A stretch of 64,000 nt of DNA. Origin: DLKC01 sp002478885. GTDB taxonomy: Bacteria; Bacteroidota; Bacteroidia; Chitinophagales; Chitinophagaceae. Shown piece after piece: positions 18,469 to 26,638 of this stretch. The DNA lies in the NCBI GenBank assembly GCA_046329585.1, contig JAXLUI010000001.1:806001-870000 (forward strand). The letters run 5' to 3'. The notes beneath the pieces were generated by a model, which saw only the letters and a program-made list of their open reading frames with translations, was not told where the DNA came from and did not search any database. A program made the translations under genes and the position numbers. The stretch's first letter is position 1; each line of letters starts with the position of its first letter.

Positions 18469-18518
18469 GGACGATGAGCAGTGTTTCTAAAGCCGGCTAT
18501 AAAAAATAAAATCATTGA

Positions 18519-19445
18519 ATGAGCAACCCAATCATAAGTATTATACTTCCAACTTACAATGGATCAAAATATATAAGCACTTCTATAGAAAGCTGCCTTG
18601 GCCAGTCATTCAGCGATTTCGAACTGATTATTGTAAATGATTGCTCGACCGACAACACCGCAGCAATCGCTGAAACTTATGCAGCAAAGGATGGCCGGGT
18701 AAAAGTGATCCACAATGCGTCTAACAAAAAACTACCGCTTTCTTTGAATACCGGCTTTGATGCTGCGAAAGGGAAATATCATACATGGACCTCTGATGAC
18801 AACTATTATGCGCCCGGCGCATTGCAGGAATTGCTGTCTATGCTCGAGGCTGATGCATCTGTTGATTTTGTGTATACTGATTATGTGATCATCAATGATG
18901 CAAATGAAATAACCGGCAAAAGAACTTTCGGGGATATCAACAAAAATTTTACCCATTTCCAGGGATGCAGTGCCTGCTTCTTATACAAAGCAAAAGTGTA
19001 TGATGCGAATAAGGGATATAACCCGGGTGCCTTCCTGATAGAAGACTATGATTTTTTTGTAAGGGCCTTTTTGCAATTCAGGGTACTTTATGTAAACCGG
19101 TACGATCTTTATTATTACCGTGAACATGCAGCGTCACTCACTTCCACGCAAGGCGATGCGGTGAACGACATTGCCAAGATTATGCTGGAGCGTCAGATGG
19201 GTTTGCTGGAAAAAAAACTGCCTGCGCAGCAATTGGCATTGGTTTATAGAAAATTTGCAGTTTACCATGCTGTTCAACGCAACAACACAGGCAAGTACAG
19301 CCTGTACCTTGAAAAGCTCTGGAAAGTTTCGGCAAAGCAATTTTTTATCACCATTGTGTATGTCCCCTGTTTAAAAACAAAGCACACGGTTGTGTTGGGC
19401 CTTGCCGGGTTGATGCAATTATTGAAGTTGCTTTTTAAAAAATAG
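18519..19445 (+). CDS. Glycosyltransferase family 2
   Basis: A 308-residue GT-A enzyme. It opens PIISIILPTYNGSKYI, with FELIIVNDCSTDNTA for nucleotide binding. The usual DxD stretch appears as HTWTSDDNYYAPGAL, and the later EDYDFFVRAFLQF is the ED-Y catalytic/acceptor motif. The C-terminus is basic and hydrophobic. Nearest neighbours are the epimerase gene upstream and a lipoprotein gene downstream; it has its own terminator. The donor sugar is unknown. Confidence 0.9.
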   Translation: MSNPIISIILPTYNGSKYISTSIESCLGQSFSDFELIIVNDCSTDNTAAIAETYAAKDGRVKVIHNASNKKLPLSLNTGFDAAKGKYHTWTSDDNYYAPGALQELLSMLEADASVDFVYTDYVIINDANEITGKRTFGDINKNFTHFQGCSACFLYKAKVYDANKGYNPGAFLIEDYDFFVRAFLQFRVLYVNRYDLYYYREHAASLTSTQGDAVNDIAKIMLERQMGLLEKKLPAQQLALVYRKFAVYHAVQRNNTGKYSLYLEKLWKVSAKQFFITIVYVPCLKTKHTVVLGLAGLMQLLKLLFKK

Positions 19446-19451
19446 CTTCTG

Positions 19452-19479
19452 CGCAGGTATCGGTACCTGGCGTTTTTTT
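19452..19479 (+). terminator. Terminator after the glycosyltransferase at 18519
   Basis: CGCAGGTA (19452-19459) pairs with TACCTGGCG (19464-19472) with one bulged G and a TCGG loop, followed by seven Ts. Confidence 0.8.
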
Positions 19480-19583
19480 GTAAACATATTTTCGCAACCG
19501 CAAATTTCTCCTGCCACAGTTATTCTTAAATTAACACAGTTATTCCCTCCCGGGTTATTGGTTCAAAAATACATGGCCATGAA

Positions 19584-19614
19584 TTTGGTGCTTTTGTTTA
19601 TACGAGTACTTTAG
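19584..19614 (+). promoter_or_regulatory. Candidate promoter of the lipoprotein gene at 19637
   Basis: TTTG at 19584-19587 and TACTTTAG at 19607-19614 are 19 nt apart; the -7 element differs from TAnnTTTG at one position. The start codon is 22 nt downstream. Confidence 0.5.
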
Positions 19615-19636
19615 TATTTTAAATAACACAACTGAT

Positions 19637-20380
19637 ATGAGAACAATTCACAAAGCCTTTGCTGTAATAGCACTTTCGGCAATACTTTTCTCCTGCACAA
19701 AAGAAGTAAAAACAGCAGATGCTAATGCTTCGGCATTTGTAGCGGCCAATGAAGCTGAGGCAGCTCTGCCGTGCGGTAATGGTAAATGGGTCGGCACCTA
19801 CGGATCTGATTATGGATCGCAGGAGGTAGACCCTTCCACCTTTATTTCGGGAGGCATTGCCCAACTGAAAAACAGTCCCTGGTCCTATTTCTATTCGGGA
19901 ATTGCCTTAAAGGTTCCAACTTGCCATGAAATAGTAGCTGATACTGTAAAATTGGAAGTACGCCTTAAAAATCCCTCAACAGAGATTGGTTCAATTGCGG
20001 ACTATGATGTTTCGCTTTGGATTTATGGAACACAAGATACCGCACGGGTGATCTACATCGGATACCGGGCTCAGTTTTGCCAATTTGGATTGAACAATCT
20101 ACTGTTAACAAATATTCCCGAGTTGTTACATGTATACGATGACTGGTCAACGGTTACATTGGAAGCACAACATAAAAATCTTGTTACAAGCAGGGATGGC
20201 AATGTCATAAAACAAATGCCTTATAAAGGATATCAATTAGGCAGGTTAAAGAAAGTTGATGTAAGCTTTAAAGGGCCTGGCAGTGTTGACTGGATTAAAC
20301 TATACAGCACAAAATCCGGTAAACTAATTATGTCAGAGGATTTCAATAAGGATGGCAAGTCTTCAGTTGTTTGGTATTAG
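19637..20380 (+). CDS. Lipoprotein of unknown function
   Basis: A 247-residue protein with lipobox LFSC at residues ~17-20 (IALSAILFSCTKEVK), so likely an outer- or inner-membrane-anchored lipoprotein. The mature part is beta-rich, with four cysteines after the lipobox (CGNGKW, PTCHEI, AQFCQF), and ends in a jelly-roll-like stretch (YSTKSGKLIMSEDFNKDG) that recalls carbohydrate-binding-like domains; no family can be named. It has a probable promoter and a strong terminator of its own, so it is a single-gene unit inserted between two glycosyltransferase genes. Confidence 0.75.
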   Translation: MRTIHKAFAVIALSAILFSCTKEVKTADANASAFVAANEAEAALPCGNGKWVGTYGSDYGSQEVDPSTFISGGIAQLKNSPWSYFYSGIALKVPTCHEIVADTVKLEVRLKNPSTEIGSIADYDVSLWIYGTQDTARVIYIGYRAQFCQFGLNNLLLTNIPELLHVYDDWSTVTLEAQHKNLVTSRDGNVIKQMPYKGYQLGRLKKVDVSFKGPGSVDWIKLYSTKSGKLIMSEDFNKDGKSSVVWY

Positions 20381-20399
20381 TTCACCCAACTTCATATAA

Positions 20400-20430
20400 A
20401 AAAATAGCCCGCCGTCTGGGGGCTATTTTT
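20400..20430 (+). terminator. Terminator of the lipoprotein gene
   Basis: AAAAATAGCCC (20400-20410) and GGGCTATTTTT (20420-20430) form an 11-bp stem around a 9-nt loop. Confidence 0.88.
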
Positions 20431-20476
20431 ATGTGCGCAATACACAAAAAACAAAAATTGAATTACTTTGCCGACT

Positions 20477-21400
20477 ATGGCAAACGATAAATTTGAACTG
20501 GCCCTCGTAATCTGCACTTACAATAGAGACAGGTATTTGCCCGATGCACTTGAAAGTATTAAAAACCAGTCTTTCCCAGGAACACAATTTCAGGTTGTTA
20601 TTGTAGACAATAACAGCACCGACAACACGGCAGCTATTTCAAAAAAATTTATTGCAGAGAACCCTGATCTTCATATCACCTATGCTTTTGAACAACAAAA
20701 AGGTTTGTCGTTTGCAAGAAACAGAGGTGTAGCAGAAGCCGATGCGCCAGTGCTTTGTTACATTGACGACGATATTATCCTCGCCCCTGGCTTTCTCAAT
20801 GCAATGAAAAGCTTTTACGACAGCTATCCAAACGCGGTTGGTGCGGGTGGCAGGGTAATTCCAAAATATGAGCATGACAAAGAACCGGAATGGATGAATA
20901 AATATTTAAACGGATTTGTTGGAAGAGTTGAGCACGGTGACAAGATAAAAAAATACGATGAAAAGATGAAGTATCCGGCGGGTTGCAATATGTCTTATAA
21001 AAAAAACGTGATACTAAAGGCGGGTGGCTTTAATAATGAATTGACTTTTCGGAGCGATGACAAATATATATTCCATAAAATTACACAATTATCAACGGAG
21101 ATATATTACCTGCCTGATGCCTATTTGTACCATAACATAGATGCTTACCGGCTGGATATCGGAAATTTTAAAAAATTGTTTTTAAAAACCGGTAATGAAG
21201 AAAAAAGGCGCATAAAATCTGAAAAAGGCAGCCTTGGTGTTTTCAAGAAGTTTATTGAGTTTGTGACAAAGTTTGGAGCTTCTATAGTTTTGTTTTTTTT
21301 GTTTTTATTGAAAGGACAAACACCGAAAGGGAAATACATCGTCATCTCCCAATGGTGTACTTTAAAAGGTTTTCTGAAGAAGGATGTTTTTGTTCGCTAG
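20477..21400 (+). CDS. Glycosyltransferase family 2
   Basis: A 307-residue GT-A enzyme starting MANDKFELALVICTYNRDRY. Nucleotide-binding VVIVDNNSTDNTA, the DxD motif CYIDDDIIL, and a later AGCNMSYKKNVILKAGGF acceptor loop are clear. The C-terminus has one hydrophobic segment (ASIVLFFLFLLKG), suggesting membrane attachment. The ATG at 20477 is preferred to a TTG at 20468 because TTACTTTG (20463-20470) looks like a -7 element. It is convergent with mqnA, overlapping by 4 nt. Confidence 0.9.
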   Translation: MANDKFELALVICTYNRDRYLPDALESIKNQSFPGTQFQVVIVDNNSTDNTAAISKKFIAENPDLHITYAFEQQKGLSFARNRGVAEADAPVLCYIDDDIILAPGFLNAMKSFYDSYPNAVGAGGRVIPKYEHDKEPEWMNKYLNGFVGRVEHGDKIKKYDEKMKYPAGCNMSYKKNVILKAGGFNNELTFRSDDKYIFHKITQLSTEIYYLPDAYLYHNIDAYRLDIGNFKKLFLKTGNEEKRRIKSEKGSLGVFKKFIEFVTKFGASIVLFFLFLLKGQTPKGKYIVISQWCTLKGFLKKDVFVR

Positions 21401-22203
21401 TCAACCGTCTCAACCAGTTCCAAGAATTTTTTTAATCCATCCCGTTTGTTTTCATCGAGCAGGTAGCTGATGTTCCTACGGTAATACACCTGCAGGTCGT
21501 AGTGACTGTAACTGTTCTCGGCAATCACCGCATCGAGTTGCACGATGCCTTCCGCGTTCGCCTTGTTAAAATGGCTGATAAAATCTTCCGGCAATTTTTT
21601 ATTCGCTACCCAGGCTGCAAATACGAATGGCAACCCGGTCATCTCTTTCCATGCTGCGGCCAGGTCAAATTCATAAGGCATCGATTCCCGCAGTTTTAAC
21701 GCGCGGTCGCCAATTACCACACCGGCCGTTTTGCCCCGTATATGCTGAATAAAATTAATGCCCCCATCTTCAAAAGCCGGATCAATCTTCCAGTGATGTT
21801 TACACAGCACTTTACAAAGTTCAACCGATGTTCTGCTCTGGTAATCGAGCAACACCGTTTCAATTTCGTGCAGGGCTACCTCGCTGAACAAGCCCACACT
21901 TGCCACTTCGCCATCGCTTCCTATACAATAATCGCTGATGATATAAGACTCCTTCAACATTGGGATAATGCGCACGGGTACAAGCCCCACATCTATCGAC
22001 CCATCAAGTAGCATAGCAGCAATTTTTGCCGGAAATTCCTCCCATAATTCCAGTTGTTCGAGCAACTCCGGATCGCGTTTTATACCATACAGTAATGGCT
22101 TCGTATTTAAATAACTTACCGCCCCAACCTTAATCTTATCCAATTCTTCTATTTTTGCGGCAAAGAAAAGGGATTTTTCCGGAGCCGGGCTTTTCCGTTT
22201 CAT
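21397..22203 (-). CDS. mqnA: Chorismate dehydratase (futalosine menaquinone pathway)
   Basis: A 268-residue periplasmic-binding-like-fold enzyme that converts chorismate to 3-[(1-carboxyvinyl)oxy]benzoate, the first step of the futalosine route to menaquinone. Diagnostic stretches are KVGAVSYLNTKPLLYG, DGSIDVGLVPV, GSDGEVASVGLFSEV, SRTSVELCKVL and GLPFVFAAWVA. The start at 22203 is chosen because the frame further upstream (to 22386) crosses a repeat copy and is not conserved in the family. Other mqn genes are not in the window. Confidence 0.92.
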   Translation of the reverse strand: MKRKSPAPEKSLFFAAKIEELDKIKVGAVSYLNTKPLLYGIKRDPELLEQLELWEEFPAKIAAMLLDGSIDVGLVPVRIIPMLKESYIISDYCIGSDGEVASVGLFSEVALHEIETVLLDYQSRTSVELCKVLCKHHWKIDPAFEDGGINFIQHIRGKTAGVVIGDRALKLRESMPYEFDLAAAWKEMTGLPFVFAAWVANKKLPEDFISHFNKANAEGIVQLDAVIAENSYSHYDLQVYYRRNISYLLDENKRDGLKKFLELVETVD

Positions 22204-22311
22204 GGCGATCAAGTATCTGTAGTATAGTGCCGCACTGTTCGGCTGTAGAAATTTCAATGATCCCGTGAATTTTGCATCTGAACAGTTGACAGCTGCATTC
22301 AGCTCAACAGT

Positions 22312-22329
22312 ACAAGTGAGTGACACAAC
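22312..22329 (+). repeat. Single type I intergenic repeat core
   Basis: ACAAGTGAGTGACACAAC, an exact consensus copy, between the divergent mqnA and purB genes, followed by AAAAGCCGGG (outer flank seen also at 39636). Confidence 0.85.
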
Positions 22330-22423
22330 AAAAGCCGGGTAAAGATCTGGCAGCCGGCAAAAAAAAGTCTTATAAACCAATAACAAATAAACCGGTCACC
22401 GGATCGGCCGGCACCAGCAATCA

Positions 22424-23770
22424 ATGGAATTAAACAATCTAACTGCTATCTCGCCTGTAGACGGACGTTACCGCAAACAGGTTGCACATCTCGACCACTA
22501 TTTCTCTGAATATGCGTTAATGAAGTATCGCGTAATTGTGGAGATCGAATATTTTCTTTTTCTCGCTGATAAGAAGTTTTTCAGGCTTTCGGCAAAAGCA
22601 AGACAGCAGTTGAAAAAAACAGGCGAAAACTTTGGCCTTGACGATGCCCAGCAAATAAAACAAATAGAGTCTGTAACCAACCACGACGTGAAGGCAGTGG
22701 AGTATTTTTTAAAAGAACAGCTCGATAAGGCAGGCGCTTCTGCTGTAAAAGAGTGGATGCATTTTGGCCTAACATCGCAGGATATCAACAACACTTCTAT
22801 TCCGCTCAGCTGGAAGAACTTTGTGGAGCATGAATACCTGCCCTCCGTCATTAACCTGCAGCATTCATTGCACCAGCTTGCGAAACAATGGGCCGACATT
22901 TCGATGCTCGCGAGGACGCACGGCCAGCCTGCATCGCCAGTTAAACTTGGCAAAGAATTGATGGTGTTTGTGGAGAGAATAGAGAGCCAGGTGCAGCTAT
23001 TCTCCTATATTCCTTTTTCGGCCAAATTTGGTGGTGCCACGGGCAACTTTAATGCGCACCATGTAGCTTATCCAAAAAAAGACTGGGTTGCACTGGCCAA
23101 CGAATTTGTAGAAGGAACCCTGGGTTTGCAGCGCCAGCAGTTCACCACCCAGATTGAGCACTACGATAACCTTGCGGCGCATTTCGATGCGATCAAGCGC
23201 ATCAACACCATTTTGACAGATCTCTGCCGCGATACGTGGACTTACATAAGCATGGATTACTTTAAACAGCAGACAAAGAAAGGCGAAGTAGGAAGCAGCG
23301 CTATGCCGCATAAGGTAAACCCAATAGATTTTGAGAATGCGGAAGGCAACCTTGGTATTGCCAATGCCATCCTGGAACACCTGTCGGCCAAGTTGCCGGT
23401 TTCCAGGTTACAGCGAGACTTAACCGATTCCACCGTGCTTAGGAATCTTGGTGTTCCGATGGCTCATATAGCGATAGCCATGAAGTCGATCGACAAAGGT
23501 TTGGGTAAATTATTATTGAATCAAGCGGCGATACAACAAGACCTGGAGAACAACTGGGCCATTGTTGCGGAGGCCATACAAACTATACTGCGGAGAGAAA
23601 ATTATCCAAATCCTTACGAGGCATTGAAAGACCTTACAAGGGGGAAGACCTCCATCAGCAAAAAAGACATTCATGATTTTATCGCTTCCTTAAAAGTAAA
23701 CGCCGCGGTTAGAAAAGAACTTAAAGCAATTACACCGCATAACTATACCGGTATACATCCAAAGTATTAG
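22424..23770 (+). CDS. purB: Adenylosuccinate lyase
   Basis: A 448-residue cytosolic enzyme of the fumarase/aspartase superfamily. It cleaves SAICAR to AICAR and adenylosuccinate to AMP in purine synthesis. E. coli-type PurB features: MELNNLTAISPVDGRY start, TNHDVKAVEYFLKEQ, HFGLTSQDINNT, the catalytic-His segment ARTHGQPASPVKLGKEL, and the superfamily signature GSSAMPHKVNPIDFENAEGN. Complete, normal length, own terminator. Confidence 0.97.
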   Translation: MELNNLTAISPVDGRYRKQVAHLDHYFSEYALMKYRVIVEIEYFLFLADKKFFRLSAKARQQLKKTGENFGLDDAQQIKQIESVTNHDVKAVEYFLKEQLDKAGASAVKEWMHFGLTSQDINNTSIPLSWKNFVEHEYLPSVINLQHSLHQLAKQWADISMLARTHGQPASPVKLGKELMVFVERIESQVQLFSYIPFSAKFGGATGNFNAHHVAYPKKDWVALANEFVEGTLGLQRQQFTTQIEHYDNLAAHFDAIKRINTILTDLCRDTWTYISMDYFKQQTKKGEVGSSAMPHKVNPIDFENAEGNLGIANAILEHLSAKLPVSRLQRDLTDSTVLRNLGVPMAHIAIAMKSIDKGLGKLLLNQAAIQQDLENNWAIVAEAIQTILRRENYPNPYEALKDLTRGKTSISKKDIHDFIASLKVNAAVRKELKAITPHNYTGIHPKY

Positions 23771-23787
23771 CCGTCTTTACGGAAAAG

Positions 23788-23818
23788 AGGAACATGGCCA
23801 GAAGCTATGTTCCTTTGT
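23788..23818 (+). terminator. Terminator of purB
   Basis: AGGAACAT (23788-23795) pairs with ATGTTCCT (23807-23814), followed by TTGTTT. Confidence 0.7.
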
Positions 23819-23905
23819 TTGTTATATGGGTTGTTTCAAAAATGATCGCTGCACAGTAAAATCCACCTGTCAATAAATTCCGTATTATCTGGCAAATAAT
23901 ATTTT

Positions 23906-24712
23906 ATGCCTACCTGCCAGGAGATGGAAGCTATTGAAATGGAAGCCTGGCAAAATATGTTTGACATTGCCCCTGCCACTTTTCGGAAGGAAATGAATCT
24001 CTATTATGAAAAAACCGGTGGCGGCATTTGTTTTGTTTTTCCAAAATATCCCGTAGTACATTTTAATATGGCGATGAGTTTTGGCTATGCCGAACCCATA
24101 AGCGAAAAACTACTTAAGCAGGTGGAAGCAATCTATAAAAAAGAAAACCAGCCTGTTTATTTGATCCAGCACTGTGAGCATCAGCAGCCTGCAAATGCCA
24201 GGGAAATATTTAATTCCCGTGGATTTCGGGAAGCTGGTGGCTGGGAGCGTATCAGCTGGGCACCGCAACAGGTCGCAGCAATTTCTTCTGAACGAAAGAT
24301 AACGGTAGAAAAGGTGACAAAGGAAACTGTTGCATTATGGGAGCAGTTTATTCTCGATTTGTACCAGTACCCCGCAAAGGATTGGCTACAAGCTTTTATC
24401 AGCAAAAGCTGGCACAATTTCATTGCTCTTGAGCAAGGAAAGATTGTTGCATGCCGTTCTGTCTATACCGGGAAAAATGATTTCGCATGGAGTGGCGTAG
24501 AAGCACCTGTTCCAATCTTGATGACAAACGATCTCGAGCCGGATCGCTTTTTATGGAAACACATTCAACAGTTCTGTTTTGATATTGACATTCAACTGCT
24601 GGTCGCAGATATCGAAAAACCCTCGCCTGAAAGAAACACGCCGATCTACCGGTTCTATGCTGACCTTGGTTTTCAAGTGGAGTATTTGCGTTCACTATAT
24701 CGAAAGGAATAA
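23906..24712 (+). CDS. GNAT-like protein of unknown substrate
   Basis: A 268-residue protein starting MPTCQEMEAIEMEAWQNMF. Layout suggests a two-lobed GNAT fold: an N-terminal degenerate lobe (to ~115) and a C-terminal lobe with an acetyl-CoA-domain-like end, ERNTPIYRFYADLGFQVEY, typical of the terminal helix-strand of N-acetyltransferases. The canonical Q/R-x-x-G-x-G/A pyrophosphate loop is not obvious, so it may be inactive or divergent. It faces a bona fide GNAT gene only 8 nt away. Substrate unknown. Confidence 0.6.
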   Translation: MPTCQEMEAIEMEAWQNMFDIAPATFRKEMNLYYEKTGGGICFVFPKYPVVHFNMAMSFGYAEPISEKLLKQVEAIYKKENQPVYLIQHCEHQQPANAREIFNSRGFREAGGWERISWAPQQVAAISSERKITVEKVTKETVALWEQFILDLYQYPAKDWLQAFISKSWHNFIALEQGKIVACRSVYTGKNDFAWSGVEAPVPILMTNDLEPDRFLWKHIQQFCFDIDIQLLVADIEKPSPERNTPIYRFYADLGFQVEYLRSLYRKE

Positions 24713-24720
24713 AAAGCGTA

Positions 24721-25239
24721 TTATTGGTAGTATTCCTGCCGTGACATAACAAATCTCTTTAACTGCGTTTCTCCTTCTGCAAATTCCATTTCTTCTTTAA
24801 ACCCACACTTGAGCAGCACTTTCTGTGAGGCGATATTGGGTAGTTCAGTTACACCGTAAAGCAGGTCTTTGTTGTGCTGCCGGAAAAAAAGCGGGATACC
24901 GCGGTTCACAAGTTCTGTAGCGAAGCCTTTGCCCCATGCCTGGGGATCGAGCGCATAGCCTATCTGAATTTTTGTATCATCGCCTGGTATTGGAATGATG
25001 ACAAACGTGCCAACAAATAACCCGGATGCTTTTTCATAAACTCCCCAGCGGCCCATCCCTTCTTTTTCCCGGTAAAACTTTAGATTAGCCTCAAACAGAT
25101 TGAGTGCCTCTTGCCTGTTAACAGGAGGCCTGATATACCGCATAACCATTTCATTGCCGTTTAGTGCAATAAAATCGTCTGCATCTTTAGGTTCATATTC
25201 TCTCACCAGCAGCCGCTGTGTTTGAAATATAAGCTGCAT
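24721..25239 (-). CDS. GNAT acetyltransferase, RimJ/RimL type
   Basis: A 172-residue acetyl-CoA-dependent N-acetyltransferase. It opens LIFQTQRLLVREYEPKDADDFIAL as in RimJ/RimL, continues with WGVYEKASGLFVGTFVI and the acetyl-CoA region GYALDPQAWGKGFATELV, and ends with the SQKVLLKCGFKEE helix. The substrate is not predictable; members acetylate ribosomal protein N-termini or small molecules. Upstream 30 nt lies a DUF3592 gene on the same strand. Confidence 0.88.
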   Translation of the reverse strand: MQLIFQTQRLLVREYEPKDADDFIALNGNEMVMRYIRPPVNRQEALNLFEANLKFYREKEGMGRWGVYEKASGLFVGTFVIIPIPGDDTKIQIGYALDPQAWGKGFATELVNRGIPLFFRQHNKDLLYGVTELPNIASQKVLLKCGFKEEMEFAEGETQLKRFVMSRQEYYQ

Positions 25240-25269
25240 AAATTGACTGGCTGTTCAGAAGGCGGTCAC

Positions 25270-25698
25270 TCAGAATTTTTTGATTGTGCGGTAAATTTCT
25301 ATAAGCAGCAACAGGGAAGACAATACGCCGAGAATAATACTTGTAAGCTTGATGTATGGGAAAATGCCTTTGATGAAAAACAACCGGGGTTCATCTGCCA
25401 TATAATAAATGGTAAGTTTCTTACCCACCTCGTATTTCTGGTAACGTTCCTTTTTGGATTGAACTGTAACAGCTGATCCATCTGCGGTATAGTATTGCAG
25501 AACGGGATAATAACGTACAGCACCGTCAGAGTCTCTCATCGCTTTACTGTCAATAACAGTTGCTTCTGTGCTGACACCCTTTGTTTGTATCCTTCTTCTT
25601 TCGGCCAGTTTCAATATAACCTTGTAAACAAAATAGTAGCAAACAAAAAGAACAAGTCCGGCGTAAATAAGCAATTTAAAAATACTGAACGCGATCAT
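25270..25698 (-). CDS. DUF3592 membrane protein
   Basis: A 142-residue protein with membrane helices at the N-terminus (ISIFKLLIYAGLVLFV-like segment, residues ~5-27) and C-terminus (~115-135). A central extracytoplasmic domain has the DUF3592 pattern: ATVIDSKAMRDSDGAVRYYPVLQY and KKLTIYYMADEPRLFFI. The family has no known function. On the same strand as, and 30 nt upstream of, the RimJ-type acetyltransferase gene. Confidence 0.75.
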   Translation of the reverse strand: MIAFSIFKLLIYAGLVLFVCYYFVYKVILKLAERRRIQTKGVSTEATVIDSKAMRDSDGAVRYYPVLQYYTADGSAVTVQSKKERYQKYEVGKKLTIYYMADEPRLFFIKGIFPYIKLTSIILGVLSSLLLLIEIYRTIKKF

Positions 25699-26169
25699 AA
25701 CTGTGAGATAAGCAGCAATAAAATATGGTTGACAGTTTCAAAGATAGCTTTCAAAAACATAAAAGGGCAATTAAATACTGCTTATTCAGCGGTTTGAATT
25801 GCCGCCCCGGAGGAATGACCTTGTCCCGCATTAAAAAATCATGAAAGTTTGTATGCGGCTTACAGCGCCTGACGACAATTTGCTTTTGTCGAGCCCGGTT
25901 TAGGTTATAATACAGCTTTTGGCTTTAAAGGCCGGCATAGCTGTCCGTTCAATTTGGTAGCCGCTGCGGCTGATAGAACAACAGTACAATTGGGTGACAC
26001 AATCCCGTACGTACATCAATGCTACGGAGTGCAAAAGCCGGTTACAGCAAAAAAGTCAGGCAGTTAAAACCGCCTCGTTGAATGTTAAAAACATTTAGAC
26101 ATTAATTAAATAAAACAGCAGGTATGCAAAATGCATTTTGGCATACCTTTGACCCCGAAATAAAACAAG
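25699..26169. repeat. 470-bp divergent intergenic region with one repeat copy
   Basis: Holds a diverged type I core ACAATTGGGTGACACAAT at 25986-26002 and the outer flank AAAGCCGG at 26034-26041. A small stem (CGACAA at 25872-25877 with TTGTCG at 25886-25891) lies further left. No gene is visible; the ccmE promoter region occupies the right end. Confidence 0.65.
26121..26151 (+). promoter_or_regulatory. Palindrome overlapping the -7 element of ccmE
   Basis: GGTATGC (26121-26127), AAAATGCATTTT (26128-26139) and GCATACC (26141-26147) form a 27-nt near-perfect palindrome with one extra G. Its right end overlaps TACCTTTG (26144-26151), an exact TAnnTTTG -7 match 18 nt before the ccmE ATG. It has no T-run, so an operator is more likely than a terminator. 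Confidence 0.6.
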
Positions 26170-26580
26170 ATGAAGAAGACTCACGTTGTTGCGCTTGTGC
26201 TGATTGCAGTTGCCATTGCAGTGCTGATAAGTTTTATGGGTGATGTTACTACCTATGATACCATTGCCGCAGCAAAGGAAAAGCCAGGCAAAGCCGTTAC
26301 CCTTATTGCAAAGATCGATAAGGATGTGCCCATGGAATACGACCCGGTTAAAAATCCGAATTTCCTGAGTTTTACAGCCCTTGATACGTTGGGGAACTCC
26401 ATAAAAGTAATTTACCACAATCCAAAGCCAACAGACATGGAAAAAAGTGAGCGGATCGTGCTGAAAGGTTCGGTAAAAGATGGCCAGTTTGAGTGCAAGG
26501 ACATTTTGTTGAAATGTCCATCCAAATACAAAGACGATCCGAATGCAACCAAACAGGCGATCGATGAAAAAGCAGGTTAA
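26170..26580 (+). CDS. ccmE: Cytochrome c maturation haem chaperone
   Basis: A 136-residue protein with an N-terminal membrane anchor (residues 5-23) and a periplasmic OB-fold domain, which carries haem from CcmC to CcmF. The C-terminal haem-attachment motif is CxxxY (C116-P-S-K-Y120) instead of the enterobacterial HxxxY, the variant described for Desulfovibrio and archaeal System I*. The gene is 58 nt upstream of ccmF. ccmA, B, C and H are not in this window. Confidence 0.9.
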   Translation: MKKTHVVALVLIAVAIAVLISFMGDVTTYDTIAAAKEKPGKAVTLIAKIDKDVPMEYDPVKNPNFLSFTALDTLGNSIKVIYHNPKPTDMEKSERIVLKGSVKDGQFECKDILLKCPSKYKDDPNATKQAIDEKAG

Positions 26581-26638
26581 TGCTTGTGCCCGGCTTTTTA
26601 TTTTACCAACAAACCGTATATAAAACCAATTTTCCCTG

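Noticed and set aside
22204..22386. Longer N-terminus for MqnA
   Set aside because: The frame crosses the repeat core at 22312-22329 and lacks family similarity.
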